The notes beneath the pieces were generated by a model. The model had not been told where the DNA came from. It saw nothing but the letters and a program-made list of their open reading frames with translations, and ran no database searches. From Endomicrobium sp. (lineage in GTDB: Bacteria; Elusimicrobiota; Endomicrobiia; Endomicrobiales; Endomicrobiaceae): a DNA stretch of 16,010 nt. Shown one piece after another: positions 1-8,094 of this stretch. The stretch is from assembly GCA_031264895.1 (NCBI GenBank), contig JAISDI010000226.1, forward strand, positions 1-16,010, written 5' to 3'. Within the stretch, counting starts at the first letter, position 1. The number at the start of each line of letters is the position of its first letter. The position numbers were made by a program, and so were the translations under genes.

Positions 1-121
1 AATCGCTTGGCGTTAACCAACAAATGTAACCACCCCAATAGTCGTTATTGAATGTAGAGGGAGTATTTCCTGTAATTATCTCGCCAAAATCTTCAACTTT
101 TACTTCTTTGAAATTTACCAT
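1..121 (-). CDS. hsdS: Type I restriction-modification specificity subunit HsdS, N-terminal fragment (runs off the window)
   Basis: HsdS is the DNA-recognition subunit of a type I restriction-modification complex; it joins HsdM to make the methyltransferase and HsdR to make the endonuclease. Only the first 40 codons are inside the window, and the frame is open to base 1. The visible peptide contains GEIITGNTPSTFNNDYW followed by ICWLTPSD, which matches the usual start of an HsdS target-recognition domain (consensus like GKIITGKTPSTKNPEYFGG...ITPSDL). The ATG at 121 overlaps the hsdM stop codon (ATGGTAA), so the two genes are translationally coupled. Both family and context support the call. 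The recognition sequence cannot be judged because the variable part lies outside the window. Confidence 0.88.
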   Translation of the reverse strand, partial: MVNFKEVKVEDFGEIITGNTPSTFNNDYWGGYICWLTPSD

Positions 122-2523
122 GCAAATCCCATTTCTTCTAAATGCTTTTTTACTTTTGATTCGCAATCATCAGCGATAGTTTCAAGGTCTGTCAAGGTAT
201 TTTCATAGCGTTCGGCAATTTCTATGATACGCTCTGTTATACGTTGACTTACCGTTTTGTATAAATTATAGATGCCTTCATAAATCTGTGCATGCCATTT
301 ACGGTTAATAAGCAGCTCTTTAATTTGTTTTGCGGTTAAATCTGCATATTTTGTCTTTACTTTGTCGTCTAACTGCCGAGCAAGGATTTTTACAAGTTTT
401 TCATTTTCGCAAAGAATATTTGCTCTTTCTAAATATTTTGTCCAAACAATAAAATCTTCCGTATCAGTTTCTTTGTTTTTCTCCACTTGTTTAATGACAC
501 TTTCAACTTCACTTTTAATTATTTCGCCTTTTGGATTAAGAAAATCTTTGAAAGCGCCGTCATTATATCCGTGTTCTTCTAACATGTCGTCTATTTTGCT
601 TTTTTCTTCGTCAATAAATCTTTGCGCGTCGTCAACTGCAAGCTTTTCTTCGGCAAAAAATTCTTTTATAATCAGTTCTTTAGGGATAATTTTCCCGTCC
701 CAGCCGTTTTCTTTTATTGCCGCCGAGCTGCCTTTTTTCTTTGTTTCTTTATAAAAAATTTCAAATTCTCTCCCTATCTTATAGCCGTCTTTTGTTACAA
801 GATAGACATCGTCGGCCATTACAGTCTGCCAATATGAAAGGAGAACTTCGTAGACATCGTATTTGCCAATGAGTTTAACATCTGCAAATTCGGCGGTAAT
901 TTCTTCCGATATTTCTATAATTAATTTTTTAAAGTCGGTTTTATCTTTTAGGTTAAACAGAATTTTATCGGCGGTTTTTTTCCATTTTGTATATGCCGTT
1001 TCCACTTTATTACCATAATTTTTAAAAGCCCTATTATCGTAAACGGCATCGCGCAGCTTATTTTTTTCAATATTGAGTTTATAGTAGTTTTTAGCGGATG
1101 CAATAAAAAGTTTTTCTTTTAACCCTTTAAATTCGTTCCAATACTTTCCAAGTCCGTCAATGTCGGCGGTGGGAATGCCGCCGTTAAGGTGGGCGTTTAT
1201 ATCATGCAAATCTTCTTTTGTTCCAGCATCTATATAGCGAGAAATATTGAGGTTGTAATCATTTTTATTTTTGATTTCATCGTAATAAACTATACGCGAA
1301 TAGCCCTTTTCCTCAATTCTGCCGTTAAAAACGTTTACAATTTTATAAATATCGCGTTCACGTAAACGGTTTTTATTGCCGTCCTTAATATAATCGCGGC
1401 TTGCGTCAATCATAAAAATATCTTTTCTTGTATTTTTCCCTTCTTTATCAAGCACAATAATACAAGCGGGAATGCCTGTGCCATAAAAGAGGTTTGGCGG
1501 AAGTCCGATAATTCCTTTTATTATACCGTTATCTATTATATTTTTACGGATAATTCCTTCGGAATTTCCGCGAAACAGTACTCCGTGCGGTAAAATTACA
1601 GCGGCTTTTCCCTTATCTTTCATAGATTTTATAATGTGCAGAAGCCAAGCATAATCGCCGTTTTTTTCAGGCGGTAGCGCTTCGTACCCGTCAAACCTTC
1701 CGTATTCATGTCCGGCTAAACCGTTTACCCAGTTTTTTAAAGAAAACGGCGGATTTGCCACAATATAATCAAAACGTTTCAGTTCATTAGCGTCATTCTT
1801 TTCAAAATATTGAGGAGCGGAAAACGTATTGTCAGCCCTAATATCGCCGTCCGCGCGGTTATGTAAAACAAAATTCATCTTGGCAAGCCCTGCGGTAGTA
1901 GTTTCTTTTTCTTGCCCGTATATTGAAATTACGCAGGGCGCATCGTCCGCCGCTTTTATAAGCAATGAACCGGAACCGCAAGCGGGGTCATAAACGGTTT
2001 GATCTTTTTTTGCTTTGTTTACGCCGACAATTTTTGCCAAAATTCTTGATACTTCGGCGGGAGTATAAAACTGTCCTTTGCTTTTTCCGCTTTCAGTCGC
2101 AAAGTTTCGCATTAAGTATTCATAAGCGTCGCCGAGAATATCGTCGCCGTTTGCGCGGTTGTTTTTGAAGTCAAGTTCAGGACGTTGAAATATGGCGACA
2201 ATTTTTGTGAGTTTCTCTACTTTTTCACGTCCTTTGCCAAGTTTTGCGTCGTCGTTAAAATGAGCGTTATCTATAATACCTTGCAGTTTATTTTCTTCGG
2301 CAAGATTTGCAATAATCTTGTCAATGCCTTCGCCGATGTCTTTATTTCCTTTTAAAGCGGCAATATCGTCAAAGCTTCCGCATTTTTCGGGGATTACAAT
2401 ATCGGCAAATTTTCCTTTGCCTTTGAACTTGTCACTTACATACTTAACAAACAAAAGCGTAAGTATATAATCTTTGTACTGAGAGGCATCCATCCACCGC
2501 GCAGTTCGTCGCAGCTTGCCCAT
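115..2523 (-). CDS. hsdM: Type I restriction-modification DNA methyltransferase subunit HsdM, 5' end frameshifted
   Basis: This is the main reading frame (802 codons) of the N6-adenine methyltransferase subunit. Visible motifs, in frame numbering: MDASQYKDYILTLLFVKYVS at about 11-30 (HsdM N-terminal helical domain), GQFYTP at 150-155, SAM-binding motif I DPACGSG at 179-185 and catalytic motif IV NPPF at 257-260. The roughly 400 residues after the catalytic core are Lys/Glu-rich and probably helical. The protein is longer than E. coli HsdM (about 530 aa), as in the large HsdM variants. The apparent start at 2523 is not natural: it has no Shine-Dalgarno site, and its first ten residues are an out-of-frame reading of the true N-terminus, which begins at 2558 in another frame. 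A single missing base at about 2493/2494 explains this. The gene is therefore either inactive, expressed from an internal ATG such as 2493, or affected by a sequencing error. No hsdR is visible. Confidence 0.9.
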   Translation of the reverse strand: MGKLRRTARWMDASQYKDYILTLLFVKYVSDKFKGKGKFADIVIPEKCGSFDDIAALKGNKDIGEGIDKIIANLAEENKLQGIIDNAHFNDDAKLGKGREKVEKLTKIVAIFQRPELDFKNNRANGDDILGDAYEYLMRNFATESGKSKGQFYTPAEVSRILAKIVGVNKAKKDQTVYDPACGSGSLLIKAADDAPCVISIYGQEKETTTAGLAKMNFVLHNRADGDIRADNTFSAPQYFEKNDANELKRFDYIVANPPFSLKNWVNGLAGHEYGRFDGYEALPPEKNGDYAWLLHIIKSMKDKGKAAVILPHGVLFRGNSEGIIRKNIIDNGIIKGIIGLPPNLFYGTGIPACIIVLDKEGKNTRKDIFMIDASRDYIKDGNKNRLRERDIYKIVNVFNGRIEEKGYSRIVYYDEIKNKNDYNLNISRYIDAGTKEDLHDINAHLNGGIPTADIDGLGKYWNEFKGLKEKLFIASAKNYYKLNIEKNKLRDAVYDNRAFKNYGNKVETAYTKWKKTADKILFNLKDKTDFKKLIIEISEEITAEFADVKLIGKYDVYEVLLSYWQTVMADDVYLVTKDGYKIGREFEIFYKETKKKGSSAAIKENGWDGKIIPKELIIKEFFAEEKLAVDDAQRFIDEEKSKIDDMLEEHGYNDGAFKDFLNPKGEIIKSEVESVIKQVEKNKETDTEDFIVWTKYLERANILCENEKLVKILARQLDDKVKTKYADLTAKQIKELLINRKWHAQIYEGIYNLYKTVSQRITERIIEIAERYENTLTDLETIADDCESKVKKHLEEMGFAW

Positions 2524-2558
2524 AGAGAACTGTATATTTCGCTTTTCTTTATAGCCAT
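2491..2558 (-). pseudogene. hsdM: Out-of-frame N-terminal fragment of hsdM (authentic start)
   Basis: Reading from the ATG at 2558 gives MAIKKSEIYSSLWASCDELR followed by GG, the typical HsdM N-terminus, which should continue directly into MDASQYKDY. In the DNA the Gly codon has only two bases (GGT GG/ATG GAT GCC), so the frame changes at 2494/2493 and the authentic frame soon meets a stop. Inserting one base would give a continuous protein of about 814 residues. An AAAGAG sequence about 12 nt upstream could be a weak ribosome site. Confidence 0.85.
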
Positions 2559-2600
2559 AATATGATAACGCTCTTTATAAAAGATTTTGTATTGTAAATG

Positions 2601-2630
2601 ATTATATCAATTTTAAATATACTTAACCAA
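2601..2630 (-). promoter_or_regulatory. Putative sigma70 promoter of the hsdMS operon
   Basis: On the minus strand, TTGGTT (2625-2630) and TATAAT (2601-2606) are separated by 18 bp and lie about 43 bp upstream of the authentic hsdM ATG at 2558. The -10 is perfect and the -35 partial. An inverted repeat at 2640-2670 lies just upstream. Confidence 0.5.
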
Positions 2631-2639
2631 TTTTTATGC

Positions 2640-2670
2640 TAGAGATGAAATTAATAATTTAGTATCTCTA
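2640..2670. repeat. Inverted repeat upstream of the hsdM promoter
   Basis: The 7-bp arms TAGAGAT (2640-2646) and ATCTCTA (2664-2670) flank an AT-rich 17-base spacer that itself contains AAATTAATAATTT. It could be an operator or a hairpin; there is no direct evidence for either. Between this repeat and the ATPase relic at 2946, I see no intact gene. Confidence 0.4.
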
Positions 2671-2945
2671 AAAACCATCTTCGTCAATTTTAACTATACT
2701 GATTTCACTTCTTTTTTCTTTTGCGGTTTTCACAATTATTAAAAAGTTTACCTCTTTGGGCAAAATAGTAATGACAACCATCTCGGCTTTTATCACCATG
2801 CAGGTAATTTACCTGTTTCTCGGAAAATAGCGCTCCAGCGGCAAGTTATAAAGATAACTACAACGGAAGTCCACAGCTCGAAATAATAAAGAACATTTGA
2901 GTTATCCTATAATTTTAAGAATTGTAATCCTAAAAATTTGAGGTT

Positions 2946-3300
2946 TTTAATAGAATATTTACAGTAAAATTTATACAAACTTTTAAAAGAACCTTCCGAT
3001 ACGCGTCCTTTGATTTATTTGAACGAGATACGTCAATGCGGAAAATCAATCAATATTAGTTCAAATGTTTAAAAAAAGTTATTATGCCAGCTTTGACAAA
3101 CCGTTTAAATTAACTTCCGCAAAAAACAATACCGAACAGTTCATAAACAATTTACCCTCAGATAAATTAGATATTATAGACGAAGTGCAACTCGCGAAAG
3201 GAAATTTTTCTTATTTGAAAATATAAGTCGACAAAAACAGAAAAAACGACAAATCGGATGGATTGTATCTGCCCGATGGGCGAAAAAATCTGGGCTGTCC
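2946..3300 (+). pseudogene. Decayed AAA_14/DUF4143-type ATPase gene remnant
   Basis: Three plus-strand frames read in succession give the N-terminal half of an AAA_14/DUF4143-like ATPase. The first piece is NRIFTVKFIQTFK (from about 2949). The second includes PLIYLNEIRQCGKS, a degenerate Walker A, with RQCGKS at 3031-3048. The third has VQMFKKSYYASFDKPF (3059-3106), NNTEQFINNLPSDK and the Walker B LDIIDEVQ near 3165-3190. An in-frame TAA at 3224-3226 interrupts the expected LKI-x-VDKNRK. Lesions visible: an indel around 2988-2998, a tandem TCAA duplication at 3046-3053 whose removal restores GKSILVQMF, and the stop at 3224. Homology fades after about 3270 and the C-terminal DUF4143 part is missing. 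Intact relatives are nucleotide-binding proteins of unclear role. The gene is certainly non-functional here. Confidence 0.72.
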
Positions 3301-3338
3301 CAATATGCTATTTGTGAAAGTAGAGTGTTTCTCAGATT

Positions 3339-3385
3339 AAAATAAGGATTTGGCGCGGAATGTGAGTGCCAAATCCTTATTTTTT
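3339..3385. terminator. Strong hairpin with T-tract, probably bidirectional terminator
   Basis: Perfect 16-bp arms AAAATAAGGATTTGGC (3339-3354) and its complement (3368-3383) surround a 13-base loop, followed by a run of T on the plus strand (3380-3385); the opposite strand also ends in A/T-rich bases. It lies after the ATPase relic and beyond the 3' end of the antiporter gene, so it may serve both directions. Confidence 0.7.
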
Positions 3386-3470
3386 AGTGAAAGCTGTAGA
3401 GCAAACGATGAAATAAATTATATTGAAATTTTTGAAAAACAAAAACGTTTTACTGCATGGACATAATATT

Positions 3471-4739
3471 TTATATTTCGTTAGCGGCGGCGATGGTTGG
3501 TTTTTCTCTTTTTTTGTGTCTTGTGAAAAGTTTGTCGGATGCTTTGCCGAAATATCCTTTTTCTATAAGGAAAGATAAGACGGCGCAAAAAATAAAAGAG
3601 AAAAATATTAATGAATAAACCGAATCTTTTAAGCCGTTTCCTTCCGGAAGCATTTGTGCGGCGGTGGATGCAAGCACTGCGCTTACAAGCCCGCAAGGAC
3701 ACATTGCAAGAGCTATGCCCGCGTCGGTTCTGTCAATGTCTTTTGAAAGAATATAATTTGTTATGGGAATTCTCGATAAGGCTTTTACTATCATAAATAC
3801 AAGTCCCAAAAAAATGAATCCTGCGTTTGAAAAGCGCATTGATATTCCCATATATACAAAAAATAAAGTTTTAAGAATGTATTCTATTTCTACAAAAAAA
3901 CTTTTTTCTTCAACTTTAAGCGACCATGTTTCTATATAAAACGATTTCCCTCTGAATTTGTTCAATACTCTTATGTTGCCGATTGTAAGCCCAAACATTA
4001 ATACGCCTATGGCTCCTTCGGAATTTAGCAGTCCGCACAGGCTGTACACAAGAAGCACAAAAGCAAAAGAAAAAGAGTTTGCGTTTTCCAGCTGTCTTAC
4101 TTTGTTTAATATCAATGACAAAAAAATGCCGGCAAAAATGCCAGTTACCGAAGCCGTAAGAAAAGAGTAAATCATTTTTCCAAAAACCGCCGCAGCGCTA
4201 AAGCTTGCCTGCTGGGACATATTCAAAAGAGCAAGCACCAGCACAACATTTATTATGCTGCTTATGCTTCCCTCTATGATTAAAATCGTTTTCATCTTAG
4301 GGGATATATTGAGTTTTGAAAGCAGCGGCGCAACAACTACAAGAGAGTTGTCCGCAATTATGTTTCCGAGAAGAATTGCAAATACGGTATTTAACCCTAA
4401 AGCGAATTTCGATATGAAAAATGTCAGACCAATAACGGCGGCAATTGCCGCGACCGTAAAGCCCGTACCCATGCCTATACATTCGCGCAGAGAAGAAAAA
4501 CGCAAAGCCGTCCCTGAACGAAACATTATTATTATGAGAACAAGTTCCGTAAAAACTCTGTCCAGTTTGCCGAAATGTTCCGGGCTGATAAAATTGAATA
4601 CGGGACCGGCCAAAAGCCCGATAATCATCAACGGAAGAGCGTCCGGAACTCTCGTTTTTTCGAAAGCCGCCGAAAAAACCTGCCCGAGAATCAGAACCAG
4701 CGCTATAAAGAAAATAGACGCGACTATGCTTGAAACCAT
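3471..4739 (-). CDS. Divergent cation:proton antiporter (CPA1/Na+/H+ exchanger fold) membrane protein
   Basis: A 422-aa polytopic membrane protein whose layout matches Na+/H+ exchanger-family proteins: about 12 hydrophobic segments and a charged C-terminal tail (HKKREKPT). Family-like landmarks are RVPDALPLMIIGLLAGP at 30-46, a TM4-like GNIIADNSLVVVAPLL at 125-140, LIIEGSISSIIN at 153-164, and CPCGLVSAVLAS at 347-358. By eye these align with the CPA TDP, ND and PRG motifs, but the key residues differ: ND reads Ser160-Ser161, TDP reads NSL, and the Arg/Lys of PRG reads Cys349. Transport activity is therefore uncertain. The open frame extends upstream to 4919, but that part is translated palindromic repeat DNA, so I place the start at the ATG at 4739. 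No clear Shine-Dalgarno site is visible. It appears monocistronic. Confidence 0.75.
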   Translation of the reverse strand: MVSSIVASIFFIALVLILGQVFSAAFEKTRVPDALPLMIIGLLAGPVFNFISPEHFGKLDRVFTELVLIIIMFRSGTALRFSSLRECIGMGTGFTVAAIAAVIGLTFFISKFALGLNTVFAILLGNIIADNSLVVVAPLLSKLNISPKMKTILIIEGSISSIINVVLVLALLNMSQQASFSAAAVFGKMIYSFLTASVTGIFAGIFLSLILNKVRQLENANSFSFAFVLLVYSLCGLLNSEGAIGVLMFGLTIGNIRVLNKFRGKSFYIETWSLKVEEKSFFVEIEYILKTLFFVYMGISMRFSNAGFIFLGLVFMIVKALSRIPITNYILSKDIDRTDAGIALAMCPCGLVSAVLASTAAQMLPEGNGLKDSVYSLIFFSFIFCAVLSFLIEKGYFGKASDKLFTRHKKREKPTIAAANEI

Positions 4740-4764
4740 AGTTATGAATAATACTACTTTTTTA

Positions 4765-4928
4765 TTGCCGTGTAAAACGGCAACAATCCCCGATAAAGAT
4801 GCTCGGGGACAAACTAGAGGAATCATCTTTGTCGTCACCCTGCAAACAAAGTTTGTCAGGGTCTGGCCTTTGCAGGCGGCAGAAGATAATGACAACTGCA
4901 ACAGCAGATTCCGAAACAAGTTCGGAAT
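4765..4928. repeat. Cluster of short palindromic repeats upstream of the antiporter gene
   Basis: Four hairpins follow one another: TTGCCG/CGGCAA (4765-4783), TCCCCGA/TCGGGGA (about 4787-4809), ACCCTG/CAGGGT (4837-4862, with AAAC/GTTT inside) and ATTCCGAA/TTCGGAAT (4908-4928). This mosaic looks like the dispersed intergenic repeats seen in repeat-rich bacterial genomes. It creates an artificial extension of the antiporter reading frame and a long spurious plus-strand frame. Confidence 0.7.
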
Positions 4929-4992
4929 GACGGCATGGGTGGCAGAAAATTCAAGTGGGTTGATGACAACAAAGGGAAAAAAGTATGTTTTT

Positions 4993-5160
4993 TAACGGCA
5001 ACGTGGATACCGACTGGAGTTTACCCCAGCCGCAGCGCGACAACTAAGGAGCGCATGTCTTGCGGCGGGCGCGAGACGTGAGCGCCCTATCCTTTATTTT
5101 CTACGGGGTCGGTATGACAAAAAAACATAGATTTTCATGCGTTTGTCCTGCTAACGGCAA
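4993..5160. repeat. Second repeat block between TAACGGCAA copies
   Basis: The 9-mer TAACGGCAA occurs at 4993-5001 and 5152-5160, flanking about 150 bp with ATACCGAC (5007-5014) and its complement GTCGGTAT (5108-5115), plus smaller hairpins (CTGG/CCAG and GCGC/GCGC). The same TTGCCG(TT) core, on the opposite strand, forms the hairpin at 4765-4783. I see no coding sequence. It could be a small non-autonomous element or a repeat-insertion hot spot; the identity is not established. Confidence 0.5.
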
Positions 5161-5162
5161 AA

Positions 5163-6851
5163 TCAATTCTGGGATTCTTTTATTAGTTTTTTAGGAAGCC
5201 ATTTTAGGAGAGAAGCGGCAAGAGCCTGCGCGTCCATGGGTTTTGATAAAAATCCGTTAAACCCTTTTGATAAAAACATGCTCTCCGCTCCGCTGACGGC
5301 ATTTGCCGTAAGCGCGACAACAGGAAGAGTTTCGTATTTGTTTCCGAGTTCGCGTATTTTTTGGGTCGCTTCAACGCCGTCCATTTCCGGCATCATATGA
5401 TCCATTAACACTAAATCGTAATTTTTGTTTTTTACCATATCTAAAGCTTCTTTGCCGTTTAACGCCGTGTCCGGAACTATGCCGTAGCCTTTAAGCATTG
5501 CTTTTGCAACCATAAGATTGATTTCTATATCGTCGACAAGCAGAATTTTAGCGTCGGGCGCGACAAATTTATAAACTATCGGCTGTTCTCTTTTTATGTC
5601 CGATTCCGTTCCGAAAGGAAGATGTACCCTGAGCGAAAAACAAGAACCTACGCCGTATTCGCTTTTAACATTTACCGAACCGCGCATAAGTTCGACGAGA
5701 CTTTTCGTGATTGCAAGACCCAGCCCCGTACCTACGGCTTTTTTATTCTTTACTTTATCAAACTGCTCAAAAGCTTTAAAAAGGCGCGGCATGTCTTCTT
5801 TTTTTATGCCTATGCCCGTATCTTCAACGTCAAAACATATATCCTGCGTTTTTGCGCACAATGCAGCCGAAAAAATTACGCGGCCTTCGTTTGTATATTT
5901 AAACGAATTGTTAAGCAGGTTTGTAAGTATCTGCGTAATCCTTTTTTCGTCGCCCAAAACAACTTCCGGAAGATCATCGCCAAAACGGCATACAAACTCA
6001 AGATTTTTTTGCGCGAACATAACGTGAAAAAGAGATTCAACGCGGTTTAACAGCTGGCTCAAATTAAAATATTCGTTTACCAGTTCAAACTTTCCGGCTT
6101 CGATTTTCGAAAAATCAAGAATATCGTTTATAAGAGTTAAAAGCATATGCGACGAGTTTTGAATATGCCTCATATGCTCCTGCTGTTTATCGTCCAAATT
6201 TGTGTTTTTCATTATGTCGGCAATGCCTATAATGGCGTTTAGCGGCGTGCGTATTTCGTGCGATACCGTCGCAAGAAAATCAGACTTTGCGCTGTTTGCG
6301 TGTTCGGCCTGCGCTTTTGCATTTAACAATTGCGTTAAATCGTGAAACAATGCCAGCGATCCGCTCGGCTCTCCGTCTTCGTTTCTCATGGAAGCAAGCT
6401 GTATCGAATAATTACGCGGTTTCCCGCAGCCGCAGAAATCAACTACGGCGTCTATTTTGACAACCCGCTTTTCTTTTTCCGTAAGCTTAAACGCGTTCTC
6501 CAGCTTTTTTATAAATTCTTCGCCGGCAAAACGGGAAAAAATTTCCCGATACGTTCTTCCGTTAATCAATCCGAAATTGGGGATGTCCGCATCTTTTAAA
6601 AAAGCGTTTGTGCAGTAAGCAAATCTTCCGTATTGGTCAAAAAGCATTATAACGTCGGGAGCGTTTGAAAGAAGAAGCTGAAGGTACTTTTCCTGTTTAG
6701 ATTTATTTGCGGCAATTACGGCTCTTATATTTGACTGGGCGCCCGTAATAAGTTTGTTGCGGTCAAGAATGATCTGCATGTTCGACAGCTTTAGGCTAAG
6801 CCTTTTGTTTTCGGCTTGCAAAACTTCCAGCTCTTTTATATCTTCAGACAT
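5163..6851 (-). CDS. Cytoplasmic hybrid sensor histidine kinase (PAS-HisKA-HATPase-REC)
   Basis: A 562-aa phosphorelay kinase. An N-terminal coiled coil (about 3-30) is followed by a PAS-like domain (about 52-170). The HisKA dimerisation domain holds H198 in SHEIRTPLNAIIG. The ATPase domain has the N-box NLLNNSFKYT (311-320, Mg-binding Asn315), G1 DTGIGI (344-349) and G2 GTGLGLA (374-380). A C-terminal receiver has the acidic pair D440/D441, phospho-acceptor D484 (LMDHMMPEMDG), T515 and K537 (LSKPM). All catalytic residues are present. There is no signal peptide or membrane segment, so it should sense a cytosolic cue or act through a partner. A GGAGA ribosome site precedes the ATG. The FIST gene ends only 25 bp upstream, so the FIST protein is the likely signal input. 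No separate output regulator or Hpt protein is encoded next to it. Confidence 0.93.
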   Translation of the reverse strand: MSEDIKELEVLQAENKRLSLKLSNMQIILDRNKLITGAQSNIRAVIAANKSKQEKYLQLLLSNAPDVIMLFDQYGRFAYCTNAFLKDADIPNFGLINGRTYREIFSRFAGEEFIKKLENAFKLTEKEKRVVKIDAVVDFCGCGKPRNYSIQLASMRNEDGEPSGSLALFHDLTQLLNAKAQAEHANSAKSDFLATVSHEIRTPLNAIIGIADIMKNTNLDDKQQEHMRHIQNSSHMLLTLINDILDFSKIEAGKFELVNEYFNLSQLLNRVESLFHVMFAQKNLEFVCRFGDDLPEVVLGDEKRITQILTNLLNNSFKYTNEGRVIFSAALCAKTQDICFDVEDTGIGIKKEDMPRLFKAFEQFDKVKNKKAVGTGLGLAITKSLVELMRGSVNVKSEYGVGSCFSLRVHLPFGTESDIKREQPIVYKFVAPDAKILLVDDIEINLMVAKAMLKGYGIVPDTALNGKEALDMVKNKNYDLVLMDHMMPEMDGVEATQKIRELGNKYETLPVVALTANAVSGAESMFLSKGFNGFLSKPMDAQALAASLLKWLPKKLIKESQN

Positions 6852-6876
6852 TGTATATCTCCGGTTAAGAGGCTTT

Positions 6877-8037
6877 TTACAGCAGACATGTTATGATAGT
6901 GTCATTGTGGAAACGGTTTACGAATTTGCCTTCCTCATTATAAACCGGACAAATTTCTCCTCCGGAATAGCTCATAAAATAAGGAATTTTTCCTTTTATT
7001 GTTTTTTCCGCTTCTTCCATTTCCGCAAACACGTCAAAACCCAGCACGAGATTTCGCACCAAACAGGAAAAAATTAGCAGCCCGTCGCGGTTTTTTTGTT
7101 CAAGAATTTTGTCTATGGTTTCTTTAGTCGTAGAAATTACGTCGTCGTGATCTATGTAGCCTATTCCCAAAGTGGCGTTTAAGGGCATCACGCCGCCGCA
7201 TACGGCATATCCTTCGGGCGTTATTGCAAAAATGGCTCTGGTAACGGTTCTTGTGCCGTCATTGAAATCGATAATAAACGGTATGGCGTTAAGCCCTTCG
7301 ATTTTTCCGTTTGGGGCAAGCCCTATGGATTGTAAATATTTCATAACCGACATATCATTTACACGTTTTAATATATTTCCTTCGGATTCGGTTATAATGG
7401 CTTTTTGTCCCAGTATTTTATCTTCGGAAACTGACGCTATCGAAAAAACGGGATTTATTTCTCCGTACATGAGAATTAACGAAAGCTTATTTTTCCACGA
7501 TTTTCCGTCATAAATCGTAGCTGCCGTGCTGTAATCTATAGTGTGGTCAACGGCCAGCGTGCCAAATATCGGAACTCCGCCCGATAAAGAGTCAAGAGCT
7601 TCGACGATATAATCTCCGGCAAGATCGAATAAAAGAGGAGCAAACGCTAATACTAAAGACGGTTTTCCGGGAAGATCTTTAGCCGCTTTATTATATGCGT
7701 AATCAAGATCGTCTTTATAATTGTCCGGTTTTAAAGGTTCCGTCACGGCGCTCGAAAAAATAATATCGTCGCTTGTAAGCACGGCAATGCTTAGCTGCAT
7801 ATGCGCAAATCCTCCGGGTACACAATTGCCCAAAGTAGTCGTTCCTGCCGTTTTAAAAGGCAGTTCTTTGCATATCGCTTCGACTATACCGGCTTCTATA
7901 AAATCCGAATGACAATTTATTATGCCTATTGAGTTTTTTAAAAGATTTTTTTTAAGGTCAAGCTGTTCGAGTATTTCCGCAGCTGCGGTTTCGTGATTAT
8001 CAATTTCCGAGGTGTATGCCGTCAAAGTTCTAATCAT
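6877..8037 (-). CDS. FIST domain sensory protein
   Basis: A 386-aa soluble protein with FIST_N (about 25-220) and FIST_C (about 225-375) domains. Recognisable stretches are GIINCHSDFIEAGIVEAIC, FKTAGTTTLGNCVPGGF, GGVPIFGTLAVDHT and the C-terminal PYFMSYSGGEICPVYNEEG. FIST domains are believed to bind small molecules and feed signal-transduction proteins. The gene is first in an operon with the hybrid kinase 25 bp downstream, a common FIST arrangement that suggests direct coupling. The start ATG has a good GGAGA site 5 nt upstream, and a near-consensus promoter lies about 58 bp before it. The ligand cannot be deduced. Confidence 0.87.
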   Translation of the reverse strand: MIRTLTAYTSEIDNHETAAAEILEQLDLKKNLLKNSIGIINCHSDFIEAGIVEAICKELPFKTAGTTTLGNCVPGGFAHMQLSIAVLTSDDIIFSSAVTEPLKPDNYKDDLDYAYNKAAKDLPGKPSLVLAFAPLLFDLAGDYIVEALDSLSGGVPIFGTLAVDHTIDYSTAATIYDGKSWKNKLSLILMYGEINPVFSIASVSEDKILGQKAIITESEGNILKRVNDMSVMKYLQSIGLAPNGKIEGLNAIPFIIDFNDGTRTVTRAIFAITPEGYAVCGGVMPLNATLGIGYIDHDDVISTTKETIDKILEQKNRDGLLIFSCLVRNLVLGFDVFAEMEEAEKTIKGKIPYFMSYSGGEICPVYNEEGKFVNRFHNDTIITCLL

Positions 8038-8094
8038 AAGTTCTCCTTGAAAAACTTTATTTGCGGCAGCAGATTACCGCTTAACAATGTGATA

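Noticed and set aside
2665..2676. TCTCTAAAAACC matches the end of the inverted-repeat element at 10691-10853.
   Set aside because: Only 12 partly low-complexity bases match and the adjoining sequence is unrelated, so a second copy of the element is not supported.
4740..4919. Upstream 60-codon extension of the antiporter frame.
   Set aside because: The extension is encoded by palindromic repeat DNA and lacks family similarity; the ATG at 4739 starts a normal first membrane segment.
4255..4995. A 246-codon plus-strand frame opposite the antiporter gene.
   Set aside because: It is mainly the complement of a well-supported membrane protein gene plus repeats, with a low-quality protein sequence and no ribosome site.
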